From NCBI RefSeq assembly GCF_003945345.1, contig NZ_AP019308.1:1-64000 (forward strand): 64,000 bases of DNA, written 5' to 3'. Of the stretch, positions 45,253 to 53,061 are shown in pieces. The notes under the pieces were generated by a model. That model was not told the DNA's origin and made no database searches. It saw only the letters and a list, made by a program, of their open reading frames with translations. How positions within the stretch are numbered: the first letter of the stretch is position 1; the number at the start of each line of letters is the position of its first letter. Source of the DNA: Paenibacillus baekrokdamisoli. Lineage in GTDB: Bacteria > Bacillota > Bacilli > Paenibacillales > Paenibacillaceae. Both the position numbers and the translations under genes were made by a program.

Positions 45253-46337
45253 AACGTCGAACGGATGCGCCTCGAAGAAGAACCACTTCCGCAGTGTCTA
45301 ATGCTAAGCCAGCTGGATCTAGCCCATCACATAAAGGCAATCGGGCAAAAATTAGAGTTAAAAAGGGGCCAGCTGCACGACGATCACGCCTTCGTAAATT
45401 AAAGAAACGGACAAGAGCGGGGAATCGTCCCTCCTCTAAACGTCTACATCGTCAGCCTCTTATTGCCCTGCCGGCAGCGCTGGAGTTGTCACATGAAGAT
45501 TTAGCTAGTGTTCGTGAATCCGCCTATCATGATGGCTATGAACGCGGGGTATACGAAGGAGGCGAACTGCTCCTCGAACAGTCCACGCCTGCCCAAACCC
45601 TGCTTCCAGAAGTAAGTCTGCAAGAAGTTATCGCTGCGGGCGTTGAGATGCTCAGACCACGCTGTTATTCACTTATGGATGTACATGAGGTCTATGCGGA
45701 AATGGATAAGGCTATTCAATTGCAGCGGCCGTGCTCGGTTGTAAGGCTGGGGGACGGAGAGCTGCTTGCTTTATCCCAAGAGGTTGTTTATGACAGTGAG
45801 ACCATCAAGAGGGAAGGGGGCTTTCTTCCCTACGCAGGCGTACATCCTCCAGATTTGAATGCCCGGGATCAGCTGGCGCTTGCTGTCAGCCATGCACAGA
45901 TCGTCGGAGTGCCGATGTCGAGAATGAAGCATTTTCAACCTCTGCTGTATCCAGTGCTGCGCAGTCATGGTATTGATCCAGGCAGTTTGCATATGACCTA
46001 CTCTACCATTAACTATAGTCTAAATCATGCAGGACTGCTTTCGAGGCTGCTTCAAGGCCGTAGACTGCTGCTAATCGGCAACGCTGCTCCAGCGCTTGCG
46101 CGCGTGTTTGTCGAGCGCGGATTTATCGTTTCGGGAATCATTAATCCTGTTAATGGGTTTGCGGATATTGATCGTGTGATGCGGGAGGTACGGGAGACGG
46201 TGTTCGATTTGGCGCTAGTATCTGCTGGTATTCCGGCTGTCATTATTAGCTACCGAATTGCGATGGAGCGGGGCAAGGTGGCTATGGATTTTGGGCATAT
46301 GGCGGATTCAATCGTCAAGGGTGAGGCGGTGCTGTAA
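45249..46337 (+). CDS. GT-D-fold glycosyltransferase with basic tail and GxxxG helix
   Basis: 362 residues, start overlapping the previous stop by four bases. Residues 1-70 are highly basic (RVKKGPAARRSRLRKLKKRT). A GxxxG helix, AYHDGYERGVYEGGELL, lies near 95. The catalytic domain (about 135-362) has the GT-D hallmark SVVRLGDGELLAL near 160 and LLLIGNAAPALARVFVERGF near 275. GT-D enzymes are known from glycosylation of serine-rich adhesins in Gram-positive bacteria. Here the likely target is a spore-surface or cell-surface glycoprotein, by context only. Confidence 0.82.
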   Translation: MKRRTDAPRRRTTSAVSNAKPAGSSPSHKGNRAKIRVKKGPAARRSRLRKLKKRTRAGNRPSSKRLHRQPLIALPAALELSHEDLASVRESAYHDGYERGVYEGGELLLEQSTPAQTLLPEVSLQEVIAAGVEMLRPRCYSLMDVHEVYAEMDKAIQLQRPCSVVRLGDGELLALSQEVVYDSETIKREGGFLPYAGVHPPDLNARDQLALAVSHAQIVGVPMSRMKHFQPLLYPVLRSHGIDPGSLHMTYSTINYSLNHAGLLSRLLQGRRLLLIGNAAPALARVFVERGFIVSGIINPVNGFADIDRVMREVRETVFDLALVSAGIPAVIISYRIAMERGKVAMDFGHMADSIVKGEAVL

Positions 46338-46379
46338 CCTTTAGAACAAACCAGGGAAACGGAATGGGAGAGGGAAGCG

Positions 46380-47768
46380 ATGAAGCAACAGAGGCGGCAA
46401 GCTCGCCCGCATAAGCGGCGCCGGTCTGCGCGATCCGCCGTCCGTAGAGTGAAGCCGCGCACATATCCAATTGGAATAAAAGCTGGCTATGAGGAAGGGC
46501 TGCGATCGGGCTACGAGAGATTCAGCCATTATTTTGAAGGCACAAGTATTATCATTCCAAGCTATAACCAAGTGGATTATTTGAAGCAATGCATAGATAG
46601 TATTGGCAGCCATACAGATACAGCTTACGAAATTATTGTTGTCGATAATGCTTCGACGGACGGAACAGCAGACTATTTGAAGGGAATAGTCGGTCAGGTG
46701 CGCTATCGAATATTAGAGACCAATAGAGGCTTTGCAGGCGCGATTAATGTCGGCATGATGATGGCCAAAGGAACCACGCTGCTTTTGCTTAACAATGATA
46801 CGATTGTGACCAAACGGTGGCTTGGGAATCTATTGGATTGTTTGCATAGTGATCCGAAGATTGGCATGGTCGGACCGGTTACGAATTATATCAGTGGTGA
46901 TCAATGCATTGAGGTTCCATATACAAGAGTGAAGGATATGCCGATATTTGCAGAACAATTCAATGTTTCTGACTCGGGTAAATGGCAGCGAACGGACCGA
47001 TTAACGGGCTTCTGCTTGCTCTTTCATCGGAAGCTGTGGGAACGTACTGGGTTTCTGGATGAAGGTTTTACGGTAGGAAACTACGAGGATGATGATTACA
47101 ATATCCGTGTTCGTCTTCAAGGCTATGCCCTAGTTATTGCGAGGGATACGTTTATCCATCATTATGGCAGTGTCAGTATGAAAGCACTCGGTGAGAAGAT
47201 CGTTGAAGTGAATGATCATAATTTGCAGGTGTATTCGAACAAATGGGGCAATCCGTATGACCTTATTCACCGCGTTAAAGAAATGATGCGGTTTCGGATA
47301 ACGAGCGGGGAGCCAGCAGAGGAGCAGCTGCAGCCTCTGGGTGAAACGGCGTTTTTTCCTGAATTTGTACTTATACGAGGTGTAAATGAAACACCATATT
47401 GGGTGGAGAACGGTATTCGGAGACCGATAACGGGAGAAGTGACACTGCCAGTGATCCGAGTATCACAAGTCGACTTAAGACGCTGGCCTTGTGGAGAGGC
47501 GATCTCGGCGGAGGAAGCAGTTGAGCGCTGGAACGGGCAGTCGGCTGGATCAGAGAGAGCGGCGTTTGATGGCTTAACAGCAGTGGGAACCAACGGCATA
47601 TTCTACATGGTAGAGAAGGGGACACGGCGCCGAGTAACAAGCCGAGCAGCTGTGGAGGCATGGGGCTTGCAATTCAAGCCAACAGCACTATTGTCTGAGG
47701 AACAGCTCGGCATGTTAGCTGAAGGCATGCCGATTATCGCCCCTGTACGGGTAGCCTCGCATTTGTAG
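46380..47768 (+). CDS. GT2 glycosyltransferase with basic tail, GxxxG helix and two ENG-type repeats
   Basis: 462 residues, ATG with GAGAGGGA upstream. Order: basic tail 1-30 (QRRQARPHKRRRSARS); GIKAGYEEGLRSGYERF (33-49) as GxxxG helix; GT-A domain 55-300 with TSIIIPSYNQVDYLKQCI, VVDNASTDGT, LLLNNDTIV and NYEDDDYNIRVRLQGY. Two copies of a small beta motif close the protein (PYWVENGIRRPITGEV near 341 and IFYMVEKGTRRRVTSR near 405). The same motif appears in the GT4 enzyme at 55594. Cytoplasmic transferase with unknown acceptor. Confidence 0.85.
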   Translation: MKQQRRQARPHKRRRSARSAVRRVKPRTYPIGIKAGYEEGLRSGYERFSHYFEGTSIIIPSYNQVDYLKQCIDSIGSHTDTAYEIIVVDNASTDGTADYLKGIVGQVRYRILETNRGFAGAINVGMMMAKGTTLLLLNNDTIVTKRWLGNLLDCLHSDPKIGMVGPVTNYISGDQCIEVPYTRVKDMPIFAEQFNVSDSGKWQRTDRLTGFCLLFHRKLWERTGFLDEGFTVGNYEDDDYNIRVRLQGYALVIARDTFIHHYGSVSMKALGEKIVEVNDHNLQVYSNKWGNPYDLIHRVKEMMRFRITSGEPAEEQLQPLGETAFFPEFVLIRGVNETPYWVENGIRRPITGEVTLPVIRVSQVDLRRWPCGEAISAEEAVERWNGQSAGSERAAFDGLTAVGTNGIFYMVEKGTRRRVTSRAAVEAWGLQFKPTALLSEEQLGMLAEGMPIIAPVRVASHL

Positions 47769-47869
47769 CAGCTTTGCGGAATCGAATGCAGGCTGGTCTG
47801 TATGAACCTTCACAGTATCATGCGTAGATAGCGAGCATATGCTGGTAAAGAGCAAGGAGGGACAGTGGC

Positions 47870-48157
47870 ATGCAGCATATTGTAACGGAAATGATCGAGC
47901 ATATGTCACATTCACATGCGCAAATGGCGCGAATCCTTGAGACCAAACGTCATGTTGCGGTTCGGATGGCACAGATGGTGCAAGCATTGCCCGATCACCA
48001 CCCGAGTTTCGGGGGGATGAGTGAGCTGATGGAAAGCTCCCATGCGTTAACGAAGAACGTCGTTGCTTATTTGAATAGTATAGCCGATCTACAGGAGACG
48101 ATGGCGGCGACCATTGGCGCTGTGATGAAGGAGCTTGGCGGCGAGGACGAAGAATAA
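47870..48157 (+). CDS. Small helical protein 1 of 3 (95 residues)
   Basis: ATG behind AAGGAGGGA. The protein is predicted almost wholly helical with heptad-like hydrophobics, Met/His-rich at the start (MIEHMSHSHAQMARILETKR), and ends acidic (KELGGEDEE). No known domain is recognised. ALTKNVVAYLNSIADLQETM resembles spacing in the next two proteins, so the three may be distant paralogues forming a helical bundle. They are placed between the transferases and the GxxxG protein in one transcription unit. Confidence 0.7.
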   Translation: MQHIVTEMIEHMSHSHAQMARILETKRHVAVRMAQMVQALPDHHPSFGGMSELMESSHALTKNVVAYLNSIADLQETMAATIGAVMKELGGEDEE

Positions 48158-48184
48158 GGCGGAGGAAAGGGAGCGTGCAGAGCG

Positions 48185-48526
48185 ATGAGTCGAGAAAAAG
48201 CCTACGCGCGAATGCTCGATGCCTCCGCCAAGATGCAATGGAACGTGGCGATGATCTTAGAGGCAAAGGCACTTGAAGCGGAGAAAGTGCGAAGCTGGCT
48301 GTGTAATCACGTCACACCGGAAGCTTATACGGAGCACCAGGAGCATTTGAAGGAAACGCTGCTCGTACATGGGCTGCTTATTGAAGTTATAGACGGATTA
48401 ACCAAGCTTAACCAAGGCATGGTGAATGTGCTCAAGGCGACGCTGCGTCATGATCAGGATAGTGGTGGCAGCGACATGGGGAACATGTTCGGCGGAAATT
48501 TCGATATGGGGGATAAGAACGAATGA
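48185..48526 (+). CDS. Small helical protein 2 of 3 (113 residues)
   Basis: ATG behind GGAGGAAAGGGAG. It is helical through residue 90 (AYARMLDASAKMQWNVAMIL, GLLIEVIDGLTKLNQGMVNV) and has a Gly/Met/Asp-rich tail (GGSDMGNMFGGNFDMGDKNE). The heptad pattern MILEAKALEAEKVRSW recalls the first protein's RILETKRHVAVRM. No family is recognised. Its stop overlaps the start of the next gene by four bases, so stoichiometric production is likely. Confidence 0.7.
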   Translation: MSREKAYARMLDASAKMQWNVAMILEAKALEAEKVRSWLCNHVTPEAYTEHQEHLKETLLVHGLLIEVIDGLTKLNQGMVNVLKATLRHDQDSGGSDMGNMFGGNFDMGDKNE

Positions 48527-48825
48527 AACTGGTCCACAAGGAGTGGGAGGCTCGAATCGAGCTTATCCGTTCAATCGCGAGGAGCCAGCAAGCGGTCGCT
48601 CGTATACTCGATAGTGTTGCTGATGTCTCTGAGCACTCCCCTGAAATGGCCAAGTCAATTCGAGATAACATAGCATCACTCACTGCTATGCAGCTCACGA
48701 TGGCGGAGACGGTTGCCGAAATGCGTATAAAGATGCGTAGGCGTAAGGGGGATCCTGCTAAGCCTTGGCTGAAATCGGATGCCTATATACCAGTGAGCAA
48801 TGGCATAGCCATTGACAGACGATGA
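48523..48825 (+). CDS. Small helical protein 3 of 3 (100 residues)
   Basis: Starts in an ATGA overlap with GGGGGG at 48508-48513. Helical sequence includes RSQQAVARILDSVADVSEHS and ASLTAMQLTMAETVAEMRIK, followed by a basic patch KMRRRKGDPAKPW. The ARIL-E/D-x-V and T-M-A-E-T core resembles protein 1 (ARILETKR, ETMAAT). Unknown function; probably a bundle partner of the two preceding proteins and adjacent to the basic GxxxG protein. Confidence 0.7.
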   Translation: MKLVHKEWEARIELIRSIARSQQAVARILDSVADVSEHSPEMAKSIRDNIASLTAMQLTMAETVAEMRIKMRRRKGDPAKPWLKSDAYIPVSNGIAIDRR

Positions 48826-48841
48826 ACGGGAGGAAAGTGAA

Positions 48842-49135
48842 TTGATCCAAACAGTACGTAAGCGCAAAAAGCGCATCGTATCGGCTGTTAAACGAACCAA
48901 GCGCGTCAAGGGTCCGAGTGCGAATCCAAAGAAAGCGAGCCGCAGCAAAAAGTTAGGCAAGGGAAAAGGGATAACCCGGCGTCGAATCAGAATGCGAAGC
49001 CGCAAATCAAAAACCAAGACCAACAATAGCGGATACAATCGAGCTTTTGATCATTCCTATAACGTAGGTTATAACGCGGGCTTCGCCAAAGGATTCGAAG
49101 ATGGCCACCAGTTGGCCTATGAGCAGCAAGTGTAG
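48842..49135 (+). CDS. 97-residue basic/GxxxG-repeat protein, possible scaffold
   Basis: Start set at TTG 48842 with GGGAGG at 48828-48833; TTG 48812 is an in-frame alternative. Residues 1-60 are dominated by K and R (QTVRKRKKRIVSAVKRTKR, TRRRIRMRSRKSKTKT). The end is AFDHSYNVGYNAGFAKGFED, giving AxxxSxxxGxxxGxxxGxxxG and continuing to a final alanine. That is the AxxxG(xxxG)nxxxA pattern known from FliH-type proteins. The protein is the tail plus helix of the neighbouring enzymes without an enzyme. A scaffold or targeting role is inferred. A terminator follows directly. Confidence 0.75.
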   Translation: MIQTVRKRKKRIVSAVKRTKRVKGPSANPKKASRSKKLGKGKGITRRRIRMRSRKSKTKTNNSGYNRAFDHSYNVGYNAGFAKGFEDGHQLAYEQQV

Positions 49136-49136
49136 G

Positions 49137-49169
49137 ACAGCGAGCGCCTGGGGCGATCGCTGTTTTTTT
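49137..49169 (+). terminator. Terminator of the first glycosylation block
   Basis: ACAGCGAGCGCC (49137-49148) pairs with GGCGATCGCTGT (49152-49162, one mismatch) and is followed by seven T. It begins two bases after the stop codon. Confidence 0.9.
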
Positions 49170-49234
49170 GTGTGAAAAGGGGAATGTGATAATATAGTTG
49201 AATTACTATAATATTTTATAAGGCGGTACCCATC

Positions 49235-49540
49235 ATGGCATTCGGTATTACGAGAAAAGAGTTGGAGCGTTGGAAGGAGAAGGTAACGAGCGGCGAGATC
49301 GCTTTCCTTACTCATTATTGGTTCGATCCCCGTTTCCCGACTAGCAACTCGGTGACTAAAGTGGGCTGCTCGGACTTGGGGAAATTGTCTGACTGGTGTG
49401 TGGGGAGAGGGCTTAATCCGAGCTATATTCATCGTCGTCAGCCCTTCCCCCACTATGACCTGATAGGTCCCAAACAGAGTGAAATTTTAAAGCTAGAACA
49501 GGAATGGGAGCAATTGAGGAAGTTTGGGATGGCTGATTAA
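49235..49540 (+). CDS. Conserved-looking small cytoplasmic protein, 101 residues
   Basis: ATG 49235 with AAGGCGG upstream and a TATAAT at 49208-49213. The sequence is compact and well formed (ITRKELERWKEKVTSGEIAF, HYWFDPRFP, VTKVGCSDLGKLSDWC, FPHYDLIG), with two cysteines and several aromatic residues. It looks like a conserved short Bacillota protein, but I cannot give a function. It is convergent with the DinB-like gene on the other strand, five bases away. Confidence 0.7.
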   Translation: MAFGITRKELERWKEKVTSGEIAFLTHYWFDPRFPTSNSVTKVGCSDLGKLSDWCVGRGLNPSYIHRRQPFPHYDLIGPKQSEILKLEQEWEQLRKFGMAD

Positions 49541-49545
49541 GAAAC

Positions 49546-50073
49546 TTATTGGCTGCTGCCGAGCCCATAACGCGCTTCCAATACCCCGCGATGATGCTTC
49601 TCATGGCCTGCAATGACATAAGCGGCTGCACGTACGGTCAACTTGGCATCATATAAGGTGCCTGAGCGAAGCCAAGCCTTATCCTTCAAACCTTTCAACA
49701 GCATGATCGTAGAGCGGCGCACGACTATAAACTCCTCCAGAAGATCGTCGATCTGTTGAAGATGGAAGGAGGATTCGGCTGCGAATTGATTCTCATCATA
49801 GCTCTTGCATACATGATTATCGCCCCTTGCGATTCGCAATATGCGGTATGCCCAAATCCGCTCGTTATCTGTGATGTGACCAAGAACCTCTTTCACACTC
49901 CACTTGCCTTCTGCATACCTAAAGTCCGCTTGATCATCCGTTAACTGACTGAATAAAGAGGTCATTTCATGAAGCTGCTCTTCCAAAATGTTGACAATAT
50001 TACCTTCGGTTATGAGCTTGATATATTGTTCAAAATAGGGAGGGAACTCGTTTGCTTCCAGCTTAGTAGTCAT
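49546..50073 (-). CDS. DinB-like four-helix-bundle protein
   Basis: 175 residues, ATG with AGAGGTG upstream on the minus strand. The pattern GKWSVKEVLGHITDNERIWA near 57 and AGHEKHHRGVLEARYGLG near 155 places metal-binding histidines (about 66, 156 and 160) as in DinB_2/YfiT-type proteins. The family binds divalent metal and is linked to thiol-dependent or hydrolase reactions; the specific reaction here is unknown. It is transcribed separately from purA. Confidence 0.85.
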   Translation of the reverse strand: MTTKLEANEFPPYFEQYIKLITEGNIVNILEEQLHEMTSLFSQLTDDQADFRYAEGKWSVKEVLGHITDNERIWAYRILRIARGDNHVCKSYDENQFAAESSFHLQQIDDLLEEFIVVRRSTIMLLKGLKDKAWLRSGTLYDAKLTVRAAAYVIAGHEKHHRGVLEARYGLGSSQ

Positions 50074-50170
50074 CCTAGCACCTCTTTCATTATTTGTTAT
50101 TCCTATTAGACGAGCCTGATGCTGGTGTAAATATATAAGGGTGCCTTAAGTTCGTTTCTAGTCTTACTTG

Positions 50171-51451
50171 TTAAACCCGCTCAATCAGCTGCTCTCGTCG
50201 TGGCCCAACTGAAATCCAGCGGATCGGAATGCCGATTAGCTGCTCCAAATATCGAACATATTGCTGGGCATTCGGCGGAAGCGCAGTAAATTCTCGAATA
50301 GAAGATATATCTTCCATCCAGCCCGGCATCGTCTCAAGTATAGGCTTGGCATTCACAAGCTGAGGAGTAACGGGAAACAGGGTGATTTGTTTGCCATCTA
50401 TTTCATACGCGGTACAAATAGGTATAGCTTCTAAGTAACCCAGCACATCGAGGTTGGTCAAAGCAACCTCCGTCGCACCTTGCAGTGAACAGCCATATGC
50501 CGTTGCAACGGCATCGAACCAGCCCATCCGTCTTGGTCTGCCTGTTGTTGCGCCATATTCACCTGCATCACCGCCAAGCTTCCGAAGCTTCTCCGCATCT
50601 GCCCCTTCTAACTCGGTTACAAAGGGTCCTTCGCCCACGGAGCTTGAATAAGCCTTAGTCACAGCAATAATACGTTGAATGGCATGGGGTGGAACGCCGG
50701 CTCCAACCGAAGCATAACCGGCCAGCGTTGACGAGGAGGTCGAGTAGGGATAGATGCCATGGTCGGGATCGCGAAGCGCACCTAGCTGACCTTCGACTAG
50801 GATTTGCTCTTTCTTATTGACTGCGTCTCGCAGTAATTGTGAGGTATTACATACAAAAGGACGGAGCCGCTCAGCATAAACCTGCAAGCCAACAATAAGG
50901 TCCTCTAAATCAAGCAGAGGCTTCTTATATAAATGCTCCAGAAGCACGTTCTTGGCTGCAAGTGATGCCTTTAACCTCGTTCTAAGACGCTCTTCTTCAT
51001 ATAAATCAGCAACTTGAATGCCGAGCTTAGCGGCTTTATCTGCATAGAAAGGCGCAATTCCAGATCGTGTAGAACCAAATTTGCCATCGCCTAATCGCTC
51101 CTCCTCCAGCTCGTCGAACAGCTTGTGGTAAGGCAGCACGAGCTGCGCACGATCCGAAATTCGTAGATTGGGCTCGGGAACGCCTCTAGTCTTCAATCCA
51201 TCCAGCTCCTGGAACAAATCGCTCAAGTTAAGAGCAACCCCCGTTCCGATAATATTCGTAGTCTCTGGATAAAAGACACCGGACGGAAGCAAATGAAGCG
51301 CGAATTTGCCATAGGCATTAATAATTGTGTGACCGGCATTGCTTCCACCTTGATAGCGTACAACATAACGGGCGTTTCCTGCGAGGGCGTCAGTTATTTT
51401 TCCTTTGCCTTCGTCGCCCCAATTTGCGCCTACAATAGCTGTGATTGGCAT
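50171..51451 (-). CDS. Divergent adenylosuccinate synthetase (PurA) paralogue
   Basis: 426 residues. PurA motifs are present: WGDEGKGKITDALAG with catalytic Asp, QGGSNAGHTI with the histidine, GSTRSGIAPFYADKAAK, and GATTGRPRRMGWFDAVA for GTP/aspartate. In the IMP site, where canonical enzymes have EGAQG and VTSSN, this protein has EGQLG and STSSS, so the usual IMP-contacting Gln is replaced by Leu. PurA joins IMP and aspartate with GTP. This copy may be a housekeeping variant or act on a modified substrate. It is divergent from a LysR regulator and not among pur genes, which suggests specialised regulation. Confidence 0.85.
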   Translation of the reverse strand: MPITAIVGANWGDEGKGKITDALAGNARYVVRYQGGSNAGHTIINAYGKFALHLLPSGVFYPETTNIIGTGVALNLSDLFQELDGLKTRGVPEPNLRISDRAQLVLPYHKLFDELEEERLGDGKFGSTRSGIAPFYADKAAKLGIQVADLYEEERLRTRLKASLAAKNVLLEHLYKKPLLDLEDLIVGLQVYAERLRPFVCNTSQLLRDAVNKKEQILVEGQLGALRDPDHGIYPYSTSSSTLAGYASVGAGVPPHAIQRIIAVTKAYSSSVGEGPFVTELEGADAEKLRKLGGDAGEYGATTGRPRRMGWFDAVATAYGCSLQGATEVALTNLDVLGYLEAIPICTAYEIDGKQITLFPVTPQLVNAKPILETMPGWMEDISSIREFTALPPNAQQYVRYLEQLIGIPIRWISVGPRREQLIERV

Positions 51452-51552
51452 ACGAACACTCCTTTATTTTCTTTCTATAACTCATTATAATTTGGAGATA
51501 GGCTATTAATAAAATGAATATTAGTAATACCTCATATAAAGGTGGTTAATGG

Positions 51553-52437
51553 ATGGTTGAGTATATGGAGTGGTATCGCGTCTTTTATTACACGGCCAAA
51601 ACAGGCAGCTTGTCTAAAGCAGCAGAAGCCCTATTCATCACACAGCCTGCGGTTACGCATACGATCAAGCAGCTGGAGGCCAAGCTTGGCGGACAGTTAT
51701 TCTTCCGAACCTCCAAAGGAGTTCGACTCACGGCAGATGGTGAAGCACTCTTTCCTTACATTGAACAAGCGTATCATTTTATCGAGAATGGGGAGCGTAA
51801 AATTGCCGATATGCACCAGCTTCTGGACGGCGATTTGAAGATTGGAGCAGGGGATACACTGTCGAGACATTATTTGCTGCCCTATTTGTCTGATTTTCAT
51901 AAGAAGTATCCTGCTATCAAAATCCAAGTGACGAACCGGACAACGGAAGAGACACTTATGCTATTGAAACAGGGTAGAATTGATATGGGTATCGTCAATT
52001 TGCCTATCATCGATCAAGAGGTAGTGATTCAAGAAACCCTTACGATAGAGGATTGTTTTATTGTGGGTGAGGCTTATAAGGAGCTCTCGGACAAGCCCGT
52101 ATCTTGGGCGCAACTAATGAGTTATCCAATCATTATGCTGGAAAAGGGTAGTGTTACACGTTCTTATGTGGATAGGATAGCGGAACAGCAGGGGGTTGCG
52201 ATTAAACCGGAGATTGAGCTGGGCAGCATTGATTTATTGTTGGAATTTGCTCGGATTGGGCTTGGAGTGGCCTGCTTAGTCAAGAATTTCATTACAGAGG
52301 AGCTTCAGCGGCAGGAGGTATATGAGGTTCAATTGGACAAGCCGATTCCACAGCGAAGAGTCGGAATCGCTACGCTGAAGAACGTGCCGCTAACGGCTGC
52401 GGCAGATACGTTCATACAGAATATGCTTAAACAATAA
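51553..52437 (+). CDS. LysR-family transcriptional regulator
   Basis: 294 residues from ATG 51553 with AAAGGTGG upstream. The winged helix-turn-helix is clear: YYTAKTGSLSKAAEALFITQ followed by PAVTHTIKQLEAKLGG. The effector-binding domain spans about 90-294. Divergent transcription from the PurA paralogue across 101 bases is the classic LysR target arrangement, so control of that gene is the first hypothesis. Effector unknown. Confidence 0.9.
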   Translation: MVEYMEWYRVFYYTAKTGSLSKAAEALFITQPAVTHTIKQLEAKLGGQLFFRTSKGVRLTADGEALFPYIEQAYHFIENGERKIADMHQLLDGDLKIGAGDTLSRHYLLPYLSDFHKKYPAIKIQVTNRTTEETLMLLKQGRIDMGIVNLPIIDQEVVIQETLTIEDCFIVGEAYKELSDKPVSWAQLMSYPIIMLEKGSVTRSYVDRIAEQQGVAIKPEIELGSIDLLLEFARIGLGVACLVKNFITEELQRQEVYEVQLDKPIPQRRVGIATLKNVPLTAAADTFIQNMLKQ

Positions 52438-52457
52438 TTGAATAGGTCATTGAATTT

Positions 52458-52500
52458 GCCCCTCCTGCGGTAAAGCCGCAGGAGGGGCGTTGTTATTTTT
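52458..52500 (+). terminator. Terminator after the LysR gene
   Basis: GCCCCTCCTGCGG (52458-52470) pairs perfectly with CCGCAGGAGGGGC (52476-52488) and is followed by GTTGTTATTTTT. It may also terminate the convergent YdjO-like gene. Confidence 0.93.
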
Positions 52501-52506
52501 CTTATG

Positions 52507-52719
52507 CTATTGAAAGCCTCTTTTAGTCCCGTTGGAAAGGATCGGAAGAGTTTTAATTCCGCTAACCATGCTTGAGCTGCAGATCGGACAGGCTGGTTGC
52601 TCCCCGAAAGAAAAATCATCTCTCATCCAACAGGTACATCCTTCATTGCTGCATGTCCAAATGGAAGTATCTTCTTCTGGAATCGGTTCAATATGCTTCT
52701 TTGAGAAATGGATAATCAT
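52507..52719 (-). CDS. YdjO-like small zinc-ribbon protein
   Basis: 70 residues with a perfect minus-strand AGGAGGTC before ATG. The layout (PIPEEDTSIWTCSNEGCTCW, then FGEQPACPICSSSM) matches the YdjO family, which has been called cold-inducible. Four to five cysteines in CxxxxC and CPIC arrangement suggest a small zinc-ribbon. Function is unknown. It is monocistronic. Confidence 0.85.
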   Translation of the reverse strand: MIIHFSKKHIEPIPEEDTSIWTCSNEGCTCWMRDDFSFGEQPACPICSSSMVSGIKTLPILSNGTKRGFQ

Positions 52720-52733
52720 GACCTCCTAAAGTT

Positions 52734-52863
52734 TTTTGTGCGGCTCTGCTTAAGATACCGGATTAACGGTAGCGTCCAGCAAAAACTCGCTACGGAAGCA
52801 TACGCTTTGTTTTACGAAGTAAAACGACTTCGTAAGCATGGACTTAGTTTTTGTGCGGCTCTT
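52734..52863. repeat. Direct-repeat-flanked hairpin region
   Basis: TTTTTGTGCGGCTCT occurs at both ends (about 52734 and 52848). Between them overlapping inverted repeats GTTTTAC/GTAAAAC and ACGAAGT/ACTTCGT form alternative hairpins around 52809-52833. The remaining bases to 53061 show no gene. A related hairpin series occurs at 55464. Confidence 0.55.
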
Positions 52864-53061
52864 TGAAACTCCTTTTGCATGGTCCTCATACAGCTTCTTT
52901 CTAATATGTGATGGACTTACCAAATTTATGCATACCAGCTATTGACCTTAGGGGTTAAACGCCAATTTTGTATCCTAGACGGACAAGTGACCAAGAGCCT
53001 TGCGAGTCACTAGCATACATATATAGACAGAACGAACATAGATGAGGCAGGGGTGTGCACC

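Noticed and set aside
50171..51451. Phage-type PurZ (2-aminoadenine pathway)
   Set aside because: The catalytic Asp of WGDEGKG, which is changed in PurZ, is retained, and no other genes of that pathway are seen.
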